Shown in pieces: positions 18,178 through 25,939 of a DNA stretch of 64,000 nucleotides; within the stretch, counting starts at the first letter, position 1, and each line of letters begins with the position of its first letter. The DNA is taken from positions 293,173-357,172 of the forward strand of contig JAFDXN010000031.1 of the NCBI GenBank assembly GCA_018267915.1. Reading direction: 5' to 3'. This stretch comes from Bacteroidota bacterium (lineage in GTDB: Bacteria; Bacteroidota; Bacteroidia; Chitinophagales; Chitinophagaceae). Below the pieces are notes generated by a model that saw only the letters and a list, made by a program, of their open reading frames with translations, searched no databases and was not told the DNA's origin. The position numbers and the translations under genes were made by a program.

Positions 18178-19392
18178 ATGTCGGCACTAAAGGTAGTTCT
18201 TCGCCAGAAACAAAACAAAGACGGCACTTATCCCCTCGCGCTCCGCATCACCAAAGACAGGCGCACATCGTTTATTCACCTCGGCCATAACCTCCATGAA
18301 AGCGACTGGAATAAAGTCTTGCAGCGGGTGGAGAAATCGCATCCGAACTGGAAGCGGCTGAACAATCTTATTATCCAGCGTGTCGCCGAGGCCAGCGATA
18401 AGGCGATTGAAATGGAAACCGCCAAGAAAGAGGTTTCTTCAAGCGCGGTCAAACAAAAGATAAAGCCACAAGCCGGCTCGACCTTCTTCAAACAGGCCGA
18501 CCTCTATCTTGACCGCCTGAAAGCGGCGGGCAAATACAACCGCTATACCGCCGACAAGCCGCGCGTAAAGCACTTTAAAGATTTCATGAAAAATCAGGAC
18601 GTGGCTTTCTCCGACATCACACTTGGCACGTTGGAGCGGTTCAGGATTTACCTCAAAGCTGAATTGTCCATTAGCGAAAGGACAATCATTAATCACCTTG
18701 TCGTTGTCCGTTCCGTATTCAGCCAGGCCATAAAGGAAGGTGTTGCCGATGCCAAATACTATCCCTTTGGCAAGGGCAAAATTGTTATCAAATTCCCCGA
18801 AAGCACTAAGGTCGGGATTTCAAAAGAGGAAGTCGAAAAGCTGGAAAAGGTCGCGCTCGACCATCCCGACTATGACCATGCGCGTAACCTTTGGCTGATT
18901 TCCTATTACTTCGCGGGGATGCGGATTTCCGATGTGCTGCGGCTACGTTGGTCGGATTTTCAGGAAATGCGCCTGCATTACACGATGGGCAAAAACAAAA
19001 AAGCGGGGTCGTTGAAAACGCCCGAAAAGGCTTTAAAGATTTTAGAGAAATACGAGAGTGCAAAAAACAGTCCCGACGATTTGGTTTTCCCCGACCTCAA
19101 AGTATTGCCGAACTTTGATAATGATTTTCTTGTTCAGCGACGTATAGCTTTTTCTGCCAGCCGCTACGATAAGTTCCTGCGTGAGCAGGTGGCGAAGGAA
19201 GCAAAAATCACCTCAAAGCTGACGATGCACATTGCCCGGCATACTTTCGCGTCATTAGCAGGCGACAAAATACCTATTCAGATGCTGCAAAAACTTTACA
19301 GGCACAGCAACATATCTACGACTATCGGCTATCAGGCCAGTTTCATCCATAAGGACGCGGACGATGCTTTGGAGGCCGTTATTGGCGGATAG
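18178..19392 (+). CDS. int: Tyrosine recombinase/integrase of the element (Bacteroidota type)
   Basis: The 404-residue protein has an N-terminal arm-binding domain (about 1-85), a SAM-like core-binding domain (about 105-205) and a catalytic domain. The catalytic residues are all visible: Arg249 in AGMRISD, His351 and Arg354 in HIARHTF, His376 in YRHSNIS and the nucleophile Tyr385 in TIGYQAS. It inserts and, with a directionality factor, excises the element at tRNA-Phe. It lies 176 bases from the left repeat, the usual position. It matches integrases of Bacteroidota conjugative and mobilizable elements. Confidence 0.95.
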   Translation: MSALKVVLRQKQNKDGTYPLALRITKDRRTSFIHLGHNLHESDWNKVLQRVEKSHPNWKRLNNLIIQRVAEASDKAIEMETAKKEVSSSAVKQKIKPQAGSTFFKQADLYLDRLKAAGKYNRYTADKPRVKHFKDFMKNQDVAFSDITLGTLERFRIYLKAELSISERTIINHLVVVRSVFSQAIKEGVADAKYYPFGKGKIVIKFPESTKVGISKEEVEKLEKVALDHPDYDHARNLWLISYYFAGMRISDVLRLRWSDFQEMRLHYTMGKNKKAGSLKTPEKALKILEKYESAKNSPDDLVFPDLKVLPNFDNDFLVQRRIAFSASRYDKFLREQVAKEAKITSKLTMHIARHTFASLAGDKIPIQMLQKLYRHSNISTTIGYQASFIHKDADDALEAVIGG

Positions 19393-19420
19393 CAAAAAGG
19401 TTTAAAAAAGATATAATTCA

Positions 19421-19506
19421 GGTACTTTTAGTACCTTTGTTTGTATTAAAATAAACTTTTTCCTTGTTTTGGTTTAAACTATTTCATATAATGGTACTAT
19501 GAGTAC
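19421..19506 (+). promoter_or_regulatory. AbiE promoter and inverted-repeat operators
   Basis: Two similar inverted repeats, ggtac-ttttA-gtacc (19421-19435) and ggtac-tatga-gtact (19493-19507), lie 72 bases apart; the second covers the AbiEi start codon. A TACCTTTG element (19432-19439), matching TAnnTTTG, overlaps the right arm of the first. AbiEi antitoxins bind inverted repeats in their own promoters, so autorepression through these sites is likely. Confidence 0.5.
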
Positions 19507-20272
19507 TGAAAAACAAACAAAAATAAACCAGCTTCTTTCTTCACAGCCTGCCGGGGCTGTGCTGCAATCCTTTTGGCTGACACAGCAGGGGTATAGCCCT
19601 GACCTGCAAAAACGCTACCGCGCCGGGCAATGGCTTGAATCCATCGGCACAGGGGCAATGATACGTGCAGGCGAACAGGTCGGATATGAAGGGGCGATAT
19701 ATGCGCTCCAGCGGCAAAGCCTGTTTACCGTTCATCCTGCGGGCAGGACGGCATTATCGCTCCTGGGCAAATCACATTATCTTGAATTGGCGACAAGCAA
19801 GGTAACAATCTTTGGCAGCACAGGCGAACGGCTTCCGACATGGTTTCTAAAACATGACTGGGGCGTTGCTGTTGCCTATTACCAATCATCTTTCCTGCCG
19901 CCTGACATCGGCATGACGGAGATACAGTTAAAAAACTTGCCGATAAAAATATCCGGCGCACCCCGTGCGCTCATGGAGTGCCTTTATCTTGCCCCTGAAA
20001 AACAGGAATTGATAGAGTGCCTCGAACTCATGGAAGGCTTGAATAATCTCCGTCCTGACCAAGTGCAAACGCTACTTGAAAATTGCCAATCAGTAAAAGT
20101 CAAAAGACTGTTTTTGTACCTTGCTGAAAAGGCGGGGCATGAATGGCTGCAATACCTTAACCTGAAAAACATAGATTTGGGCAAGGGAAAACGCAGCATC
20201 GTCAAGCATGGCGTTTATGTGGACAAATACCGGATAACCGTACCAAGAGAATTAGACCAGCATGGAAAGTGA
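19499..20272 (+). CDS. Type IV toxin-antitoxin AbiEi-family antitoxin
   Basis: The 257-residue protein has the AbiEi layout: an N-terminal winged-helix region (about 1-95, with YRAGQWLESIGTGAM and a short RxGxxxGYEGA-type segment) and a C-terminal antitoxin domain (about 100-250). It should repress its own promoter and neutralise the AbiEii toxin encoded downstream. The two genes overlap by 11 bases, which is typical of the pair. In AbiE systems the toxin and antitoxin do not form a complex; this is family knowledge and not shown here. Confidence 0.88.
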   Translation: MSTEKQTKINQLLSSQPAGAVLQSFWLTQQGYSPDLQKRYRAGQWLESIGTGAMIRAGEQVGYEGAIYALQRQSLFTVHPAGRTALSLLGKSHYLELATSKVTIFGSTGERLPTWFLKHDWGVAVAYYQSSFLPPDIGMTEIQLKNLPIKISGAPRALMECLYLAPEKQELIECLELMEGLNNLRPDQVQTLLENCQSVKVKRLFLYLAEKAGHEWLQYLNLKNIDLGKGKRSIVKHGVYVDKYRITVPRELDQHGK

Positions 20273-21167
20273 AGCTTATAAAAGACAAGTCGCCCTTTTG
20301 CTGAACGCTTTGCCGGAAGTGGCGAAGGAAACTTGTTTTGCCATGCACGGCGGTACGGCAATCAATCTTTTTGTCCGCGATATGCCGCGCCTGTCGGTTG
20401 ATATAGACCTGACGTATATTCCAATTGAGGACAGGCCGACAACCCTTGCGAATATAGCTGCAGCATTAGAGCGGATAAAAGCGAACATAGAAAAGGCCGT
20501 GCCCAAAGTCCATGTATCGCACCGACAGGACATTGGCAAGCTGCTGATCTCGGCACAAGGCGTTGACATTAAGCTGGAAGCCAACCTTGTGGCGCGTGGC
20601 ACGTTGGGAGAGCCTGTAAAAATGCCGCTGTGCGGCAAAGCGCAAAAGGACTTTGACGCATTTTGCGCTATTCAGATAGTACCATTGGAACAATTATACG
20701 GCGGCAAGATTTGCGCCGCGCTTGACCGCCAGCACCCAAGAGATTTGTTCGATGTAAAATACCTCATGGCGAATGAGGGGTTTTCAGAGCGGATTAAAAC
20801 AGGCTTTCTTTACTGCCTGCTATGCAGCGACCGCCCGATTAATGAAGTCATCAGCCCGAATTTTCAGGATCAGCGATCGGCAATGGCAAATCAGTTTGCA
20901 GGCATGTCCGATGAAAAATTCTCTTATGAAGAATATGAGCAAGTTCGCGCAAGCCTTGTCAAGACGGTGCATAAAAGCCTGACAGAACACGACAAGCAAT
21001 TCCTTCTTAGCGTCAAAGCTGTAACGCCGGATTGGAGCATATATGATTTTGGGCGTTTTCCCGCCGTTGCATGGAAACTTCAAAACCTCCAAAAGCTGAA
21101 AACAGCTAATCCGGCAAAACATCGGGAACAGTATGAAGCCTTGCGGGAAAAGCTGGAAAAATTCTAA
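20262..21167 (+). CDS. AbiEii/AbiGii-family nucleotidyltransferase toxin
   Basis: The 301-residue protein has the nucleotidyltransferase signature: MHGGTAINLF (about 27-36) and SVDIDLTY (about 45-52) with the DxD metal aspartates, and further down a conserved RDLFDVKYL motif (about 164). AbiEii toxins block growth by adding nucleotides to RNA targets such as tRNA and cause abortive infection or element maintenance. All expected catalytic residues are present. With AbiEi it stabilises the element or protects against phage. Confidence 0.9.
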   Translation: MESEAYKRQVALLLNALPEVAKETCFAMHGGTAINLFVRDMPRLSVDIDLTYIPIEDRPTTLANIAAALERIKANIEKAVPKVHVSHRQDIGKLLISAQGVDIKLEANLVARGTLGEPVKMPLCGKAQKDFDAFCAIQIVPLEQLYGGKICAALDRQHPRDLFDVKYLMANEGFSERIKTGFLYCLLCSDRPINEVISPNFQDQRSAMANQFAGMSDEKFSYEEYEQVRASLVKTVHKSLTEHDKQFLLSVKAVTPDWSIYDFGRFPAVAWKLQNLQKLKTANPAKHREQYEALREKLEKF

Positions 21168-21179
21168 GTATGGCGACCA

Positions 21180-21329
21180 CCAAAACTAACGATGCGCATA
21201 ACTCCTCATATCTTCGCATCGTTGGCTGACGACAAGATACCTGTTCAAATGCTACAAAAGCTATACAGGGTATAGCAATATCTCAACAACAAGGATGCCG
21301 TCGAGGCTTTGGAAACTGCCATTGGTCGG
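21180..21329 (+). pseudogene. Decayed 3' end of a second tyrosine integrase
   Basis: In one frame the sequence reads KLTMRITPHIFASLADDKIP and continues VQMLQKLYR, then breaks at a frameshift. Another frame continues YSNISTT and then KDAVEALETAIG. Every piece lines up with the C-terminus of the intact integrase (residues about 346-403), but the HxxR arginine is altered and the catalytic tyrosine segment is deleted. It is therefore a remnant of a related integrase gene 3' end, placed just after the AbiE pair. Confidence 0.85.
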
Positions 21330-21387
21330 TGGGAACTTACATTTTTTATGATGAATTCATTATATTAGCCCGAAAAAAGCCACCTTA

Positions 21388-22074
21388 ATGAACAATGACA
21401 AACCAATCCCATATAATTCAGCTTACAAAAATGCCATCATAGACATTGGCTCTATTAAGTTTTTAACAGGGCTCACATTAGAACAATGGTGTGAATTTTC
21501 AGGAATTTATGGAGCAAAATTTCTTAATAATTTTCTACCTAAAAAATTATTCAAGATAGACCGTGAACTTAGCAAATATCCTAATCTAACAATCTTTGCA
21601 AAGAACGAAAATTTAGATGTCGCAATTACCTTTAAATTAGACTGCAAAGAAATTTATACAATTGGATTTTTTTTACCCACCCATCTTCAAAAAAAAGGCT
21701 ATGGCGAAATGGCATTGGAAAGCCAAATAGCGGAAGCTGAAAATGCTGAATTCATTCGATTAACTTGTTGGGCATATGGAGGAAAAGACTACGACCCTAC
21801 TGGATATATGAAAGGTTATATAGCTTGGGGTAAATTGGGATTTACAATGGAGTTGCCCGATCATCTTACTTTTTTACAGCAAATGGCTGCTGATGCAGAT
21901 AAGCAGCATATTGATTGCCTGCAAAAATTGTTAAGAACCAAAGAAGGAACAGAATATTGGAGATTAAATGGCGGTTCTTGGCACGCAGAATTTAATTTGA
22001 CAAAAAAAGTGTCTCGCAAAAATTACAATCTAAATAAACGCTTACTCAAGCTGCATAAATTATACAGACGGTAG
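21388..22074 (+). CDS. GNAT-like acetyltransferase-fold protein
   Basis: The 228-residue protein has a GNAT-like core: strand IYTIGFFLPTHLQ followed by KKGYGEMAL, a plausible acetyl-CoA loop (about 88-112), then a strand and GYIAWGKLGF (about 142-152), like motif B. The N-terminal 60 residues and C-terminal basic tail are not recognised. The gene is more A/T-rich than its neighbours, so it is probably separate cargo. Substrate unknown. Confidence 0.55.
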   Translation: MNNDKPIPYNSAYKNAIIDIGSIKFLTGLTLEQWCEFSGIYGAKFLNNFLPKKLFKIDRELSKYPNLTIFAKNENLDVAITFKLDCKEIYTIGFFLPTHLQKKGYGEMALESQIAEAENAEFIRLTCWAYGGKDYDPTGYMKGYIAWGKLGFTMELPDHLTFLQQMAADADKQHIDCLQKLLRTKEGTEYWRLNGGSWHAEFNLTKKVSRKNYNLNKRLLKLHKLYRR

Positions 22075-22081
22075 TATGAAT

Positions 22082-22426
22082 TTATTTGAAAGGCCTATAA
22101 TTCAAATCCACTATTTTCTTTTCAATCTTCTTTATTTCGCTATTTAGTTCTTCGGGAGTTGCCGAAGAAAAATGAGAAAGGTATTTGGCATCATCCGAAT
22201 TTGCTGTTTTGACAGCCTCTGTATAGCCGTATGTTCGCAACGACTTCAAAAGCATCATTTGATAGTTTAACTTCCGAAATGCCATCGATAATTTTGAATC
22301 ACTCATATCGCCTCCAAAGAGTTTCAATATAGCAGCTACGATACTTATGCCAAGTACATATTTTAGGAAAGTATTAGTTTCTATTCCTTTCTTTGGCAGT
22401 TCTTTTTTCTCTTTATTTTCAATCAT
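22082..22426 (-). CDS. Small membrane-anchored hypothetical protein
   Basis: The 114-residue protein has a lysine-rich start, one probable transmembrane helix (about 22-40) and a helical, charged C-terminus ending with a coiled-coil-like EELNSEIKKIEKKIVD. It converges with the GNAT-like gene with only seven bases between. I do not recognise a family. Confidence 0.5.
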   Translation of the reverse strand: MIENKEKKELPKKGIETNTFLKYVLGISIVAAILKLFGGDMSDSKLSMAFRKLNYQMMLLKSLRTYGYTEAVKTANSDDAKYLSHFSSATPEELNSEIKKIEKKIVDLNYRPFK

Positions 22427-22586
22427 TTACGCAGAATTAAAGTAGAATTTAAACATAGCTATGCTAAATTATAAAAAATAATTGCATTAAAAAATGCTCC
22501 GCTTCACTGGGCAGGCTTTTTCTTATACCTTATCCAATCAACTATGCGGAAATGTTTTATATATTTACCTATCCAAATTACCGACT

Positions 22587-23354
22587 ATGGATGCTGAAAA
22601 AATCGCTGAACTTAAAAAAAAACTCGATACCTCTTTAGGCGATATAAACAAGGCCTTAACTAATAAAGAAAACAACGATGCCCTCGCTGTCGATACGGTC
22701 ATGGAAAGCGCGGTAAACGAGCTTGTGGGTAATCTTGAAAAGGTAAAAGAGGCAATTAATTCCTCCCAGCCAATCCCCATTCCAGTTGTCCCCCAATCTG
22801 AAAAGAAGCATACAGAAAGCAAAGAGCCAATAATAATTACAAGGATATTGGCCGGGATATTTATTTTGTCCGGCATTGCTTGTATTTTCAATGGTGCGAA
22901 CTGGACAAAGTGGATTTCACTTGCTGGCGTGGTTCTTGTTGATTTATACCTTCTTGTTGTCATTTACATTGCTGCAATTTTGAGCGACGAAAATAAAGAC
23001 AGGATGGCAACTGCCAAGAAATTGTTTTTTAACAAGGAATTACTTGACATACTGCCAACAAGGATTAATGGATTGCAGCAATTTTTCCTTATGCTTTTGA
23101 TTGTTCTGACCTCGTTTGCTAATATATATTTTCGCGAAAGTTCGCACTTTATAGGCGTCACCATGTGGTCGGATAGCTTTTTATTTAGCTGGGGGGTTAT
23201 TTCAACAATCACTTTTGGCTATTCTCCACAAGATTACATTGGCAGAGGTTTCTTTATCATTGAAAGCGTTTCAGCTTTTATTCTATTGTTATGCGCCCTT
23301 GCATTCTTGATTTCTCGACTTGCATCTTTTGCGGATAAAAAGACAAAAGGTTAA
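22587..23354 (+). CDS. Ion-channel-like membrane protein (K+ channel-type pore segment)
   Basis: The 255-residue protein has a soluble helical N-terminus (about 1-85), then two transmembrane helices (about 92-135), a loop, another helix (about 168-188) and a C-terminal helix-pore-helix unit. The segment STITFGYSPQD followed by YIGRGFFIIESVSAFILLL (about 203-235) closely resembles the pore helix, TVGYGD-like filter and final helix of two-TM potassium channels, with Ser in place of the second filter Gly. ATG at 22587 is preferred because the extra upstream residues look like translated leader. It may be a channel with altered selectivity; its role on the element is unknown. Confidence 0.6.
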   Translation: MDAEKIAELKKKLDTSLGDINKALTNKENNDALAVDTVMESAVNELVGNLEKVKEAINSSQPIPIPVVPQSEKKHTESKEPIIITRILAGIFILSGIACIFNGANWTKWISLAGVVLVDLYLLVVIYIAAILSDENKDRMATAKKLFFNKELLDILPTRINGLQQFFLMLLIVLTSFANIYFRESSHFIGVTMWSDSFLFSWGVISTITFGYSPQDYIGRGFFIIESVSAFILLLCALAFLISRLASFADKKTKG

Positions 23355-23387
23355 GACCTTATATGCTCCATTTTCTCGATAATTTAA

Positions 23388-23410
23388 AAAGCCCGCTCAA
23401 CGCGGACTTT
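23388..23410. terminator. Bidirectional terminator between convergent genes
   Basis: A 9-bp stem with one mismatch (aaagcccgc with gcggacttt) and a 5-base loop lies between A-rich and T-rich flanks. It separates the channel-like gene from the convergent small gene downstream. Confidence 0.7.
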
Positions 23411-23415
23411 ACTTT

Positions 23416-23631
23416 TTACGCTCTAAACAATCCCATCTGCCCCATCACTCTTTCCGGCACAGGCTTATGCCTGTTCAGCTTCCGCACCAAATAAAAGACC
23501 GTAATATCTTCATTCCCCATGATTGCCCAAGCTGCGGCGAGAGCCTTTGCCCTCGTCCTGTTTTTGCCTTTTTGAATTTCCCATGACATGCGCATCAGGC
23601 GCGATAACCTCTGTTTTGTGTTGCTGCTCAT
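23416..23631 (-). CDS. Small basic protein of Bacteroidota mobile elements
   Basis: The 71-residue protein is basic and helical (SWEIQKGKNRTRAKALAAAW, then DITVFYLVRKLNRHKP). Similar short proteins occur in Bacteroidota mobile elements, in my memory, without known function. It reads opposite to the genes on either side and ends at the terminator. Confidence 0.5.
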   Translation of the reverse strand: MSSNTKQRLSRLMRMSWEIQKGKNRTRAKALAAAWAIMGNEDITVFYLVRKLNRHKPVPERVMGQMGLFRA

Positions 23632-24026
23632 AGCTGCTGTTTTTTAGCGTTAAACAATACAGGCAAAACCCATCATTGCCTTTTGATAGGCAACAGAGAA
23701 GGAGCAGGACAAGCAGGGAGAACAGCCAGACGACAAAAAATACTACCCTTTTCGGGTGGAGATTTTTTCGACTGCCGCAGACCAGCGCAGCGATAGCGAA
23801 GCGCAGGCTGTTCGTACTGCGCCGGACGCGGATTATCTTGCCGCAGCAAAAAGGCAAGGATGTCAGACAAACCGACCTTCCGCTTTTATGCGTTAGGGAT
23901 TGCAGCGTAAATCCTTCGACAGAAGATTGCAGCGTAAAGCCTGCCCTACAGGGGAACGCCCATGCCTCCTTTATAAAATATCGTTTTTTCCTCTTACCTT
24001 TCGGACATGCCAAACATGCTTTAGCT
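23632..24026. other. 395-base stretch without a supported gene
   Basis: A frame is open through most of this interval and continues into the helix-turn-helix gene at 24027, but its translation is arginine-rich and disordered with no family likeness, so it is treated as non-coding. The only structure seen is a pair of 14-bp direct repeats at 23898 and 23925. Confidence 0.5.
23898..23938. repeat. Two 14-bp direct repeats, 27-base period
   Basis: gattgcagcgtaaa occurs at 23898-23911 and 23925-23938. They lie about 90 bases before the helix-turn-helix gene and could be binding sites for a regulator or iteron-like sites, but two copies are few. Confidence 0.55.
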
Positions 24027-24296
24027 ATGGAAGTTATCTGCCTTCAAGACGTTGCCTTATACAAGCTCATTGAAGAATGTGTCGAGAAACTTAAACACAA
24101 TCACAATGCAGAGCAGGATAAATGGATAAACGATACTGAAGCCATGCACGCGCTGAATATCAAATCACGCACCACCTTACAAAAACTACGCGACGAAGGA
24201 AAAATCCGTTTTTCGCAGCCGCAAAAGAAAATCATCCTCTACGACCGCGCCTCCATCAACGAATATCTTGAACACAATGCCCGAGAAACTTTCTAA
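24027..24296 (+). CDS. Helix-turn-helix (excisionase-like) DNA-binding protein
   Basis: The 89-residue protein has an N-terminal helix followed by a MerR-like helix-turn-helix (DTEAMHALNIKSRTTLQKLR, about 38-57) and the wing EGKIRFSQPQKKIILYDRASINEYL. This matches the small HTH_17 regulators and excisionase-like factors found in Bacteroidota conjugative elements. It could be the directionality factor for the integrase or a regulator of the mobilization genes. ATG at 24027 is chosen over a longer upstream frame that has no family likeness. The next gene starts four bases after its stop. Confidence 0.75.
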   Translation: MEVICLQDVALYKLIEECVEKLKHNHNAEQDKWINDTEAMHALNIKSRTTLQKLRDEGKIRFSQPQKKIILYDRASINEYLEHNARETF

Positions 24297-24299
24297 ACT

Positions 24300-24572
24300 A
24301 TGGACGACGCACAAATAGAGATGATGGAAACGGAATACCTGTGGGGCTTCAACCGGGGCTATCTCATTGCGGAGCATTTGCCCGATTTGGCAACAGACCT
24401 GCGCGAGATTAAAAGCGATGCGCCGAAACTTGTTGGCCTGCGCGATGGCATAGATGAATTTCTAAAAGAAAAAGACAAATCATTATTACCCGACTGGCTT
24501 AAAGACAACCCTTTCAAGCCCGACCATGCAAGCCCGTCTAAAGACCTTGATATTGATATGGACAAAGAATAG
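24300..24572 (+). CDS. Small acidic hypothetical protein
   Basis: The 90-residue protein is acidic, begins MDDAQIEMMETEYLWGFNRG and ends in an Asp/Lys-rich tail. It has no signal peptide or membrane segment. It follows the helix-turn-helix gene by three bases, so the two are probably co-transcribed. Function unknown. Confidence 0.6.
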   Translation: MDDAQIEMMETEYLWGFNRGYLIAEHLPDLATDLREIKSDAPKLVGLRDGIDEFLKEKDKSLLPDWLKDNPFKPDHASPSKDLDIDMDKE

Positions 24573-24583
24573 CGAAGCTATTC
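24567..24583. terminator. Compact hairpin joining two convergent stop codons
   Basis: A perfect 7-bp stem (gaatagc / gctattc) with a 3-base loop contains the TAG stop codons of both convergent genes, one in each arm. It lacks a clear T-run, so termination is uncertain. Confidence 0.45.
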
Positions 24584-25198
24584 CCTGTCATCCCGCGCCA
24601 CGTCGTTAAAATCATTTTCTAAAGACCTCCCTTGCTCTTGTTCCTGCACGGGCGTGTCATGCTCTCCCTGCATTGGCGTAAGGCTACCTAAGAATTTAGA
24701 CCCCCAAGGATTTTCCTGTGTTTGCTCCTGCATAACTTCCTGTTCCTGCACAGGCTGTTGTTCCTTGTCGGGCTGGGGCTGTTCCCGTTCGCCTTGCATC
24801 GGCGTAAGGTTCCCTAAGAACTTAGACCCCCACGGATTTTCTTGTGTTTGCTCTTGCGGCTGAATGTCCTGCGTTTGTTCTTTTCTGGCATCGCGCAATT
24901 CGTCGAGCTTGTCGCCAGCAATGTCTTTAAAATTGCCGAGGCGTTCATCTAATTTGTTCCGTTCTTCCGGTGGAAGCTGTTGCCCCAGGTTTTCGATAGC
25001 AAGAATGGCTTCCGCCGCTAACAGGCTGTTTTTCTCGTCAATGCCGTGCTGAAAGGCGGCGGAGGGCGGCGGCTGCATACCTGCGGGTGCTAAGGCGTAT
25101 TCCTCGCCCTTCTCCCGAATATTCAGGTTGTTCTGGAGGCTCCTGTAAGTGTCCTCATAGATTTTATCAATCTGCTCCTGTGGCGTTAATTCCGGCAT
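24578..25198 (-). CDS. Glutamine-rich protein with a duplicated NPWGSKFLG motif
   Basis: The 206-residue protein has a helical N-terminal part (about 1-115) and a Gln/Glu/Pro-rich tail in which a motif of about 22 residues appears twice (QENPWGSKFLG, then LTPMQGE). The two DNA copies differ mainly at third codon positions, which supports coding on this strand and selection for the peptide. The motif looks like a short linear docking site in a disordered region. ATG at 25198 is chosen; the upstream extension is hydrophobic without family support. It is divergent from the mobilization genes, so a role in DNA transfer is possible, but unproven. Confidence 0.65.
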   Translation of the reverse strand: MPELTPQEQIDKIYEDTYRSLQNNLNIREKGEEYALAPAGMQPPPSAAFQHGIDEKNSLLAAEAILAIENLGQQLPPEERNKLDERLGNFKDIAGDKLDELRDARKEQTQDIQPQEQTQENPWGSKFLGNLTPMQGEREQPQPDKEQQPVQEQEVMQEQTQENPWGSKFLGSLTPMQGEHDTPVQEQEQGRSLENDFNDVARDDRE

Positions 25199-25267
25199 AG
25201 CAATCAGTTGAAAAGTCAAAAAAGCTATGCTAAAATATGAAAAAGACCGCTTATGTGGGAGGGATTT

Positions 25268-25825
25268 ATGCAACAAGAGCAACCTAATGACTACCTGTTG
25301 TCTGTCGTTGACCTTTGCCGACTTGCCTATGGCAAAGTAACCATCCGCTTATTGTGGGATATTGGCTTATCCCCTCCCGCTCAAGACAGCGCCTTTACGA
25401 AGGCGCTCAATGCCGCAAAACAGAATGTCAGCGATGAAATCAACGCTTATCAAAAAACGCTGCCGAAGGCCGAGCAAAAGATTTGGGAGCAAAGCGGCAA
25501 TTTCGACAATATGATTTGCGCAGCGATACCGAACGCAAAACGTCTCATGGATGTTAATGAATATTTTGCTGTTGATTATCCCGCAATAAGAGTAGCAGAA
25601 CGTGAAAAAATCGAAGATGCTTTTTCTGTGCGCCTGCTTGATTTGCTGAAAAATCCTCTCGCACTTGCCATGCTTTCCCGCTTAACGAACATTCCGCAGG
25701 GGTCGGATGAAAGAATGGAAATAGAACTTGTTGCGGAGGGTTTCCATGCTTATATCAGCGATGAAGATGCAGGCAAGCAAGGGATAGATAATATCCTTTG
25801 GCAAAATATTGTTGGAACGGCCTGA
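25268..25825 (+). CDS. Stand-alone homologue of the coupling protein's helical insertion domain
   Basis: The 185-residue protein is all-helical. Its residues about 13-150 line up with residues about 153-276 of the coupling protein encoded 114 bases downstream: shared DLC-LA-G, AFT...AKQ, SGN, A-R-M-VN--FA--Y and F S..L..LL..P patterns, roughly 30% identity by eye with one short gap. It lacks the ATPase motifs on either side. ATG at 25268 is set by a GGGAGGG ribosome site 5 bases upstream, in preference to ATG at 25253. It may bind the same partner as the coupling protein (relaxosome or substrate) or regulate it; that is inference. Confidence 0.75.
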   Translation: MQQEQPNDYLLSVVDLCRLAYGKVTIRLLWDIGLSPPAQDSAFTKALNAAKQNVSDEINAYQKTLPKAEQKIWEQSGNFDNMICAAIPNAKRLMDVNEYFAVDYPAIRVAEREKIEDAFSVRLLDLLKNPLALAMLSRLTNIPQGSDERMEIELVAEGFHAYISDEDAGKQGIDNILWQNIVGTA

Positions 25826-25939
25826 TTTTATAAGTCGCTGATACTCTTTTTCTTAGTGATATGATGTGAAAAATACGGGTAAAACCCCGTTTTTTATTTC
25901 AAAGTCATTGCGTACATTTCATCGTTTCAAACTTAATAT

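Noticed and set aside
23676..24026. N-terminal extension of the helix-turn-helix gene
   Set aside because: The extension is arginine-rich and unlike any domain, while the ATG at 24027 gives a family-length protein.
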